DNA of 64,000 nucleotides from Streptomyces sp. A 4/2 (GTDB lineage: Bacteria > Actinomycetota > Actinomycetes > Streptomycetales > Streptomycetaceae): the NCBI RefSeq assembly GCF_940670765.1, contig NZ_CALNVW010000019.1:405489-469488 (forward strand). The letters are read 5' to 3'. A program made the position numbers and the translations under genes. Shown here piece after piece: positions 57,477 to 64,000 of the stretch; position 1 is the stretch's first letter; the number at the start of each line of letters is the position of its first letter. Under the pieces are notes generated by a model. The model ran no database searches and was not told the DNA's origin. It saw only the letters and a program-made list of their open reading frames with translations.

Positions 57477-58571
57477 ATGTGTTCCGAGTGCGCTTCATAC
57501 GACTGGTCTCTGGATCGTTCGCTGCTCGAATGGCTTGCGGAACTGGTTGGAATCCGGATTGGGCTCAGTGTTACGGAGGCTGAACTGGGTCGCATCGTGC
57601 GTGAGGCGATGACGGAATTTCCGGTCCGCAGCTACAAGCAAGTGAACGATATTTTCGGCCGAAGCGCGCTTGAGCGCCTTGGATTGCGGGGTGCCGTCGC
57701 CGCTGGAAAGGGGGTGATGGTACGCGTACACGAAAGGGTCGGAGATGCAGAGCTGGTCGCCCGGGCAGTCGCCTTCGTGATGGAACGCATTGTGAGGCCG
57801 GGGGTGGTTTCCAAGGAATGCGTGGCGCCGGGGGCAGGGTCCGATCTCATAGATCAAGTTTGCACTACTGGATATCTCCCTCGCGTTCACATTCCACAGC
57901 TTGAGTGTGGGATATCCGATACTGGTGCGCGTGATTGTGTAGAGGAATCCTTGCGGCTCCACGGTAAAAAAATGGCGGATGTCGTCGCTGTCGTGGTCTA
58001 TGAGATGCAGTTTGGTGCGGATCGAAGTCCAGTTGTACTGGGCTCGCAAAGGAATTGGAACGACCTTCTAGAGCTGTCTGATCTTTTTTCTTCGGAGTCA
58101 GTGATGGCTTCATACGGAAGGTTCTTTGATCAGCGTTTCGTGAACTACCTAGCTGCCAATTATGAGGTGATTGGGGCGGTTCACTGGAGAAAGTTTGAAG
58201 GGCTCGTTGCTGAGTATTTTCATCGGGCAGGTTTCCAGGTGGAAATCGGGCCGGGTAGGAATGATAATGGAGTGGACATTCGAGTCTGGGATGATTCTCT
58301 AGCTGCTGATGTATCGCCACCCACGCTCCTAATTCAGTGCAAGCGTGTGAAGCGTGAGATCGACAAAGTCGTTGTGAAGGCTCTGGCTGCAGACGTCGCT
58401 TGGGAAGGTGCGCAGCAAGGTTTGCTCGTCGCGACAGCAGGCTGGTCGCCGGGGGCGCGGGAGGTTGTCCGTACCAGGAGCTATCAGGTAACTGAGGTGA
58501 ATAGAGACGCTGTACAGACGTGGCTGGAGGAGATGCGGGCCGCAGGCAATGGGATGTGGTACCCAGCCTGA
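57477..58571 (+). CDS. Mrr-like restriction endonuclease-family protein
   Basis: A 364-residue protein. The C-terminal third (about 245-355) is a restriction-endonuclease-fold Mrr_cat domain: WRKFEGLVAEYFHRAGFQV, DNGVDIRVWDD (D267) and LLIQCKRVK (Q287-C-K289), then GLLVATAGWSPGAREV. The N-terminal 240 residues are helical with four cysteines and are not recognised. Probably a DNA-cleaving defence or modification-dependent enzyme. The gene is clearly less GC-rich than its surroundings, especially 57850-58350, a mark of transfer. GGAGGAGG precedes the ATG by about 7 bases. No methylase is adjacent, so it would be a solitary nuclease. Confidence 0.82.
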   Translation: MCSECASYDWSLDRSLLEWLAELVGIRIGLSVTEAELGRIVREAMTEFPVRSYKQVNDIFGRSALERLGLRGAVAAGKGVMVRVHERVGDAELVARAVAFVMERIVRPGVVSKECVAPGAGSDLIDQVCTTGYLPRVHIPQLECGISDTGARDCVEESLRLHGKKMADVVAVVVYEMQFGADRSPVVLGSQRNWNDLLELSDLFSSESVMASYGRFFDQRFVNYLAANYEVIGAVHWRKFEGLVAEYFHRAGFQVEIGPGRNDNGVDIRVWDDSLAADVSPPTLLIQCKRVKREIDKVVVKALAADVAWEGAQQGLLVATAGWSPGAREVVRTRSYQVTEVNRDAVQTWLEEMRAAGNGMWYPA

Positions 58572-59416
58572 AACTGAGCCAGCTTTCATAGGGGCCCGAA
58601 TTCCGAAGAGTGCCGACGCCAAGAGGCTCGTAGCGTCAGCTTCAATGGCAACCCTCAGAGGACAGGTCCACTGACCTCTTTTGGCAACGAGAGCGCCAAT
58701 GCCGGGCTCGCTTGCTCTGCACAGGACGCGGGCCCGATGTGGTGCGGGACGCACCCAGCCGCGCCCGCCCTTGCCCCTTGCCGGGCGTCGCCCACGCACG
58801 ATGAGATGACTGAGGTCGGCGCAACGGTGCTGCCGGGCCGGGGCAATTGCGGCGAGAGGCACTGCGCTGAGGGCCGCGCGGCCCTGGTCCTTACCACCCC
58901 GCCCTTCCTGTGCGCCGTGGCCAGCTGCGCAGGGGAGACCGATCGAGGCCGGCCTCCGTGCAGGCAAACCGGACACGGGTGGACACAGGGGGCGTGGGAG
59001 GTGCCCCCGGCGTACCGGAAGCCACACCGCCACGTTAGCCGCTCGGACTTTGCCACGATTCCGAGGTCGATCAGCGCGCACCTCGTGTCAGCAACACCAT
59101 TGTCACAGCGGGCGGTTGCACCCTCCGTGGGCCTTCCGGACGTGCCAGAATGTGCAGCGAAGTGCTTACACCTAACGGCAGAGGCCCGCGCGCGTTCTCC
59201 AACATCCCTACCCCCACGCAGAGCGGCCGCAATTCGAGTGTCGGACGCATCGCTGCGGGCCCGGAGGACAGGCCAGTCCCCCACCTTCGGCGCTGCGCTG
59301 TCTCTGACTATGGGTCCCTGGCCTGTCCCTCACCCCCGGCGCCAAACGGGAGCGAGGCACTACCCACCCGAACCGGGGTTCCCGCCAAACCCGGTTCCAA
59401 TCGGAAGGATTTTGCG
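58572..59416. other. 845-base stretch without a supported gene
   Basis: Frames are open on both strands because of GC content, but none gives a recognisable or well-started product. No tandem repeat or strong hairpin stands out. It may hold decayed genes or non-coding functions of the element. Confidence 0.5.
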
Positions 59417-59440
59417 ATGGCCAGCAACCTTGACCCGTGA
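59417..59440 (+). promoter_or_regulatory. seven-codon leader coupled to the small membrane protein
   Basis: ATG at 59417 with GGAAGGA 7 bases upstream encodes MASNLDP; its TGA overlaps the GTG of the next gene (GTGA). The only good ribosome site for that gene is this one, so it is probably translated by coupling. Confidence 0.4.
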
Positions 59441-59652
59441 GCCGCCGGCTGCCGATCGCCCTGAGTGCGCTTGCCGCCACCTCAGCCTCGGTCGCAGTCA
59501 GCCCTTGGATTGCCGTCGCCGCAGTCGGCATGCCTCTGCTTGTGTTCGTCGGCATTTTCATGCCGGCCGTCTGGTCTAAGAGGCCCGCCCGACGCCGCGA
59601 TGCCCGCCTTCTCGCTGAACGCATCCTTCGGATGCTAGAGAGGGGGCACTGA
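59437..59652 (+). CDS. small membrane protein
   Basis: A 71-residue protein: an N-terminal pair of hydrophobic segments (LPIALSALAATSASVAV and IAVAAVGMPLLVFVGIFMPAVW), then a basic C-terminal tail (KRPARRRDARLLAERILRM). Small membrane proteins of this shape are common in actinomycete integrative elements, where some assist plasmid spread; no such role is shown here. Its GTG start depends on the overlapping leader. Confidence 0.55.
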   Translation: MSRRLPIALSALAATSASVAVSPWIAVAAVGMPLLVFVGIFMPAVWSKRPARRRDARLLAERILRMLERGH

Positions 59653-60061
59653 CGATTCCCTCACGAGCCACACGTGCGCCGCCGCAATCCTGCGAGCCCC
59701 GTTGCCGTCTGTCGGCGACGGGGCTCGCGCATTCAGCGGGTCAGGCAGCCTGGACTCCGCCGAGGTACCGATGCCCGGACCGTACGGAGCAGCCGAGTCG
59801 CTCTGCCAGCGTCGTGCCGGTGACCTTCGCATCCTCGGCCTGCACGGATGGCCACGGTGTTCTTAACGACGGTCAGCGGGACGGCCCTCCTGGCAGTGCG
59901 CTTCGGAGGGACCGGATCTTACGGGGCACTGTCGCGCTAGCCCGCGCACAACTGCGATTCTCACGTTCCATGGTTCCCGTCGCGGATCGCGGCACTGGAA
60001 CTACAGTGTGATCTCGTGTTGGTATGGCCCCCGGCTTCCCGGGGAGGGGTGAGGTGACATC
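59653..60061. other. region upstream of the Septu-like pair
   Basis: No gene is supported. It holds the terminator at 59692-59728 and, to the right, the promoter region of the ATPase gene, which is not clearly recognisable. Confidence 0.5.
59692..59728 (+). terminator. strong hairpin after the small membrane protein
   Basis: 16-base arms (59692-59707 and 59713-59728) starting GCGAGCCCCGT, one G-T pair, 5-base loop; it separates the small gene from the Septu-like pair. Confidence 0.85.
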
Positions 60062-61582
60062 ATGCAGTTCGTCGTGGTGGAGGGGACACAGGATCTGCCT
60101 GAGGACTACAGGGGCGCTTACCTCATTCCAGATAACTGGAATGACTACGGCTACGTGACGATGTACGAGCTGGGCATCAAGCGCCGTGGGCGACGACCGA
60201 AGTCCATTGGCGGCGTTCGGATCGGGCATCTTGAGATGGGGTCAAGTCGCCATGATGAGTTCTTTCGGACAGAGCAACGCCTACCACGCCGCTTCGAGAC
60301 TCTCGCTGAAGGTTTCTTCAGCCTGGGAGTCCAGGACACATACTACGAGTCGCTAAGCGGGCTGGGTGCTCGCGCCAGAGTCGACGTTCTGGCTGCGTTG
60401 CGGGATGTGGCTTACGACTACAGCAGGGATGTTGTGGAACGTGTTTGGGGCCTGAGAGTCTTCAAAAAATCTCTGATGCGCGATGTCCGCCATCCGCGCG
60501 CGGAGCTGGAGCGTCTCCACCTCATTGCCCGCGGCCGCGATCGCGTTGTTGATTTCCAGTGGGACTACGTGCCTCCCAAGTCTCATGGCTCAGCGTATGA
60601 ACCACCTATACTGGGCTTCCGTGCCAGTCCTGCCTCGCTGCCGCCGAGCAACGTGCATGCTCTGATCGGCCGCAATGGAGTGGGCAAGACCAGCATGATG
60701 CGCGACATGGCTAGCGGCGTGGCGTCGGGGAGTATCGAGGTCACCCAGCTCGCTGAACGCACAGCCAGGAGCACACCGAACGTGGTATTGGTGTCCTTCA
60801 GTGCCTTTGACGAACTCCTTCATCACCCGGACGCTCCTGCGGGGTTCGCCTACATCGGGCTGCGTGACGGTGAGGAGCCGCAGCGTTTGAAGACGAGCGA
60901 AGACCTGTCCACGGAATTCGCCGACAGTCTTGCTACGGCTCGAATCGGTGCCCGGCGTAGCCGGTGGGAGCAGATTCTGAGCACGCTCAGTTATCCGGAG
61001 TCCGGATTCTTGGATGACTACGCAGGCGATCTCGAAGATCTGTTGTCCGAGGGCTCTGACCGCCGGTTCAAGGCCGCTGCGGGGCGGCTCTTTGCACCGC
61101 TGAGCTCTGGCCACAAGATCGCCTTGCTGACCTTGACACGACTGGTCCAGGAGGTGACCGAGCGCACGGTCGTCTTCATGGACGAGCCCGAAGCGCATCT
61201 GCAGCCACCCCTGTTGTCAGCGTTCATCCGTGCGCTGTCTGACTTCCTTTCCGACGTCAACGGGATGGCGGTCGTGGCCACGCACTCACCGGTGGTCCTG
61301 CAGGAAGTACCGAAGACGTGCGTCTACAAGTTGCGCCGCTATGGCGACGTCGTGACAGCCGAGCGGCCGCTGATGGAAACCTACGGTGAGAACGTCAGCG
61401 CACTCACCCACGAGGCTTTCGGCTTGGAGTCCACCGCCACCGGCTTCTATGCGGCCCTGGCCAAGGAGGTCGCCGAGGGGCGCAGCTATCAAGAGATCCT
61501 GGCGGACTTCGAATCCCTGGGAAGCGAAGCCCGCGGCCTGCTGCGCGTCCTCACTCTCAGCCGGGACGGGAACGCCTCATGA
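60062..61582 (+). CDS. ptuA: Septu-like ATPase (PtuA-type, SMC/OLD-like)
   Basis: A 506-residue ABC/SMC-type ATPase. Walker A is GRNGVGKTS (K209), the signature-like loop is APLSSGHKIALLTL, and Walker B is VVFMDEPEAHLQPP (D374, E375), with the histidine switch in VATHSPVVLQEV. A helical insertion lies between them. The N-terminal 190 residues form a beta-rich domain typical of neither RecF nor OLD. It overlaps the HNH gene downstream by four bases (ATGA). An ATPase directly followed by an HNH nuclease is the layout of Septu (PtuA-PtuB) anti-phage systems. GAGGTGACATC precedes the ATG. The symbol is by layout, not by search. Confidence 0.8.
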   Translation: MQFVVVEGTQDLPEDYRGAYLIPDNWNDYGYVTMYELGIKRRGRRPKSIGGVRIGHLEMGSSRHDEFFRTEQRLPRRFETLAEGFFSLGVQDTYYESLSGLGARARVDVLAALRDVAYDYSRDVVERVWGLRVFKKSLMRDVRHPRAELERLHLIARGRDRVVDFQWDYVPPKSHGSAYEPPILGFRASPASLPPSNVHALIGRNGVGKTSMMRDMASGVASGSIEVTQLAERTARSTPNVVLVSFSAFDELLHHPDAPAGFAYIGLRDGEEPQRLKTSEDLSTEFADSLATARIGARRSRWEQILSTLSYPESGFLDDYAGDLEDLLSEGSDRRFKAAAGRLFAPLSSGHKIALLTLTRLVQEVTERTVVFMDEPEAHLQPPLLSAFIRALSDFLSDVNGMAVVATHSPVVLQEVPKTCVYKLRRYGDVVTAERPLMETYGENVSALTHEAFGLESTATGFYAALAKEVAEGRSYQEILADFESLGSEARGLLRVLTLSRDGNAS

Positions 61583-62433
61583 TTCCGCTCGATCCCCCCG
61601 CGATGAAGGTCAAAGACACACTGACCGCTGCCTGCGGGCGGATGCAGAACTCCGTCTTGAGGTTACGGCTCCTGGCCCGTGAGAAGGACCTGTCTGCTGC
61701 CGAGAAGACCTATACCGACGCTGCCGAGCACAACGCCCTCTACGCGCTAGCCGTGACTGCGCGGGATGCCGAGGAGCAGATACCCGACCGCGACGGGGAG
61801 CACCTCAGGAATCTCTACAGTGCGGGGCTGGTCGGGCGCAAGCACGGGAGAGAGAAGTACGACGAGCTCAAGGCCCGCGCGCCGTTCGGGCGTTGCCTGC
61901 TGTGCGGCAACAGTGAGATCGGCTCGCTCGACCATCACCTGCCCAAGGACACGCTGCCTCTCTTCACGATTTGCCCGGTCAACCTGGTGCCGGCATGCAG
62001 CAAGTGCAACCAGGCCAAAGGCGACCGGATCGGCGCCACAGCCAGCCAGCGCACTCTCCATCCCTACTACGACCGCCCCGGCCAGGCCGGACGCTACCTC
62101 TTCGCCGACATCACAAGCTGGCCCGTGCAGTTCCGCATTCAGGCCCTGCCTGTATGGGACGCTGAGCTGCGTGCTCGTGTCGAGCACCATTTCGTCACGT
62201 TCAACCTGGCACAGCGCTATGCCGAGTTCTGCATATCCGTGCTGACCGCCAACCAGTGGCTCCACCAAAAAATCCGACGCGAGAGCGGCCTCTCGGCCCT
62301 GACTGCACACCTGCAAGAGGACGCTGAGCAGCACGCCAGCACCCATGGACTCAACACCTGGGACACAGCGCTGCGTTACGGCCTTGCCGACAGCAACTGG
62401 TACCTCCACCACGGAGTCAACCAGAACCCATAA
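61579..62433 (+). CDS. ptuB: Septu-like HNH endonuclease (PtuB-type)
   Basis: A 284-residue nuclease. The HNH site is intact: CLLCG (C106, C109), SLDHHLPKD (H119, H120), VNLVPACSKCNQAKGD with the asparagine and second cysteine pair. A helical N-terminal segment (residues 15-70) and a 110-residue C-terminal helical domain flank it. Its start overlaps the ATPase stop, so the proteins are made together. In Septu the ATPase governs this nuclease, which cuts DNA on infection; this is inferred from family layout. Confidence 0.82.
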   Translation: MIPLDPPAMKVKDTLTAACGRMQNSVLRLRLLAREKDLSAAEKTYTDAAEHNALYALAVTARDAEEQIPDRDGEHLRNLYSAGLVGRKHGREKYDELKARAPFGRCLLCGNSEIGSLDHHLPKDTLPLFTICPVNLVPACSKCNQAKGDRIGATASQRTLHPYYDRPGQAGRYLFADITSWPVQFRIQALPVWDAELRARVEHHFVTFNLAQRYAEFCISVLTANQWLHQKIRRESGLSALTAHLQEDAEQHASTHGLNTWDTALRYGLADSNWYLHHGVNQNP

Positions 62434-62824
62434 CACGCCATGCTTGTGCGTCGCGACGCATCGGCTCGATCTCCAGGGCCGGTTGCCCGCCAGCCAGCGG
62501 GTCAGAAGATGCCTTCCGGAGCCCGACACTTGGCTGTGGCTCCTTGCCACAGACCCTGGCGCGGGTACATCGGGGCATGGCACCCGCTGATCTGCTCGAC
62601 GACTGGCTCCCGATGCCTCGATGCAGGACGAGCTCATCTCGGTGTTCACCGCGCACTTGGAGGCGACCGGCGGCCTGGAGTGACATGGCTCCCCGCGCAC
62701 CACACGGTGAAGCCTTAGGCGGTGTCGTCAAAGGCATCACGAGCAGAGGCGCCTCACGCCTCGCTCCCGAGGTTCTGATCAGCGGATCGCTACGATCAGG
62801 CGCTCACAGCCGGAGAAGGAGATC
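62434..62824. other. gene-poor stretch after the Septu-like pair
   Basis: No supported gene. It contains, near 62712, TAGGCGGTGTCGTCAAAG, similar to 57198, and a TACGAT element near 62790 that could be the -10 of the zinc-ribbon gene. Confidence 0.45.
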
Positions 62825-63068
62825 ATGGCCGAGTCGCTACCAAGCCGCGTCGAGTGCTGGACCTGCTCGAACGGACTCGTCGTTTTCTGAGAGCGATCGC
62901 ATGTTGTTGGAGTGCGAGGAGTGCATGGCCGGCCGGTGGGCACCTCCGGGCGAGGGAGAGCAAGAGTCTGGTTTCCTCACGATCGGCCTGCTCACGCGCC
63001 CGGCGACACTCGCCGAGATTCAGGCGAGCGGCTGGGAACACCTCGTCCGTAGCGCCTTGGACACGTGA
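62825..63068 (+). pseudogene. small zinc-ribbon protein gene with a one-base frameshift
   Basis: ATG at 62825, with GGAGAAGGAG directly upstream, begins MAESLPSRVECWTCSNGLVVF and stops at 62888-62890. The downstream frame continues with SESDRMLLECEECMAGRWAPP and ends at 63068. Removing one T from the four-T run near 62880 joins them into a protein of about 80 residues with two CxxC pairs (ECWTC, ECEEC), a zinc ribbon. It is either an inactivated gene or a sequencing error at the homopolymer. Confidence 0.6.
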
Positions 63069-63108
63069 ACGCGCGTCCGCCTGACCCCACCGGCGACGCC
63101 ATCGAGAG

Positions 63109-63939
63109 TCAGGCCCACAGGAGCAGCGCGGCCAGCGTGACGGCCGCCCGGTAGGACTCGGCCGTCTTGTCGTAACGGGTTGCTATGCCGCGCCACTGCT
63201 TTAGCCGATTGAAGGCCCGTTCGACGACGTTGCGGTCTTGTAGAGCTGACGGTCAAAGGCCGCGGGGTGGCCGCCGATTCGTCCCCGTCGCAGTCGGTTG
63301 GCGACCTGGTCGGCCCGCTCCGGGATCGTGTGTCCGATCCCGCGATGCCGTAGCCAGTCGCGGATCGCCTTCGAGCTGTACCTCTTGTCCCCGAGGACGT
63401 GATCGGGACGGATCCGGGGCCGTCCCGGTCCTATCCGGGGCACTCGGATCGCGTCCATCGCGGTGGTGAGCTGTGTGCAGTCATTGGTGTTCCCACCGGT
63501 CAGGACCAGGGCCAGCGGTCGGCCCCGGCCGTCGACGGCCAGGTGGGGTTTGCTGGTCAGGCCGCCCCGCGAGCGACCGAGCGCCTGGTTCTGAGGCCCC
63601 CTTTTCGCGCCCCGGCGGCGTGCTGGTGTGCCCGCACGATAGTGGAGTCGACCGACACGAGCCAGTCGATGTCGCCAGCCGCGTCCGCCTTGGCTTGCGC
63701 GGCCCGCAGTATCCGGTCGAAGGTTCCGTCCCCGGCCCAGCGCCGGAAGCGCGTATGCAGGGTGGCCCAGGAGCCGTACCGCGGGGTACGCCTCGCCAGG
63801 CCACCCCGGTCCGGTACTTCCACAGGATCCCGTTCAGCACCGTTCGGTCGTCCAGCCGCGGACGACCCTTTGCCGACCTTGGCAGCAGAGGTTTCAACAG
63901 CTGCCACTCGGCGTCGGAAAGATCATGACGGCGTATCAC
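63109..63939 (-). pseudogene. IS5-family (IS427-type) transposase, decayed
   Basis: The N-terminal DUF4096 part is MIRRHDLSDAEWQLLKPLLP and GILWKYRTGVAWRG; the next piece is RYGSWATLHTRFRRWAGDG and VSVDSTIVRAHQHAAGARK; then QNQALGRSRGGLTSKPHLAV, and the C-terminal RNVVERAFNRLKQWRGIATRY with AESYRAAVTLAALLLWA. These lie in different frames. The change at AAAAGGGGG (near 63600) fits the programmed -1 shift of this group, but breaks near 63783 and 63240 are extra, so the enzyme is inactive. No terminal inverted repeats were found. Confidence 0.82.
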
Positions 63940-64000
63940 CCCGCTAAATCCCCACGCTCAAGCCGTTGACCAGGACATACACCGAAGTCCGGCTGGAGTA

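Noticed and set aside
58655..59579. Frames on both strands in the 58.6-59.4 kb stretch
   Set aside because: No ribosome sites, no domains, and Arg/Pro/Ala-rich products expected from random high-GC DNA.

Overview
The window looks like a Streptomyces chromosome, or that of a close actinobacterial relative. GC content is very high with strong third-position G/C. GTG starts, GGAGG-type ribosome sites and GTGA/ATGA stop-start overlaps are common. Several families typical of the group occur: XRE-DUF5753/DUF397 gene sets, GPP34, CGNR, FbiC and many secreted or membrane proteins. No rRNA or intact tRNA gene is present.

Layout. 0-11.5 kb: mostly housekeeping and small metabolic genes (partial kinase, MerR, urea transporter, FbiC for coenzyme F420, GNAT, HD hydrolase, divergent HAD/CGNR pair with paired operators, divergent MarR/flavin monooxygenase pair, DUF4232 lipoprotein). 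11.5-12.9 kb: a gene-poor, decayed stretch with a DUF4260-like remnant. 12.9-14.6 kb: an IS1380-family insertion sequence with a TTAA target duplication, sitting just upstream of a four-gene WXG/T7SS-like operon (14.6-18.0 kb). 18.1-19.8 kb: XRE regulator with two DUF397 genes. 19.8-35.3 kb: TetR plus SGNH hydrolase, thioesterase, RHH protein, ADP-ribosylglycohydrolase, Na+/solute symporter, a divergent SDR pair sharing a dyad, a second XRE/DUF397 set, GPP34, a D,D-carboxypeptidase with a very long acidic N-terminus, and a large membrane protein.

35.4-46.4 kb is the most unusual block. A coiled-coil, restriction-endonuclease (Mrr-like) and TerD fusion protein is divergent from an unknown protein of about 780 residues and a 2029-residue AAA+/STAND-like ATPase. 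I know of no named system with this composition; it looks like a conflict or phage-defence module. 46.4-54.0 kb is a secreted glycosidase locus (GH59 galactocerebrosidase-like enzyme and a second large secreted protein) under a divergent ROK repressor, followed by an ISL3 transposase remnant.

At 56.9 kb lies the 3' half of a tRNA-Arg(CCT) gene on the minus strand without its 5' half. This is the usual signature of an attachment site. Its orientation puts the integrated element on the right-hand side, running past the end of the window. That side carries anti-phage-type cargo: an Mrr-like nuclease, a Septu-like PtuA ATPase/PtuB HNH pair, a frameshifted small zinc-ribbon gene, and a decayed IS5-family transposase at the edge.
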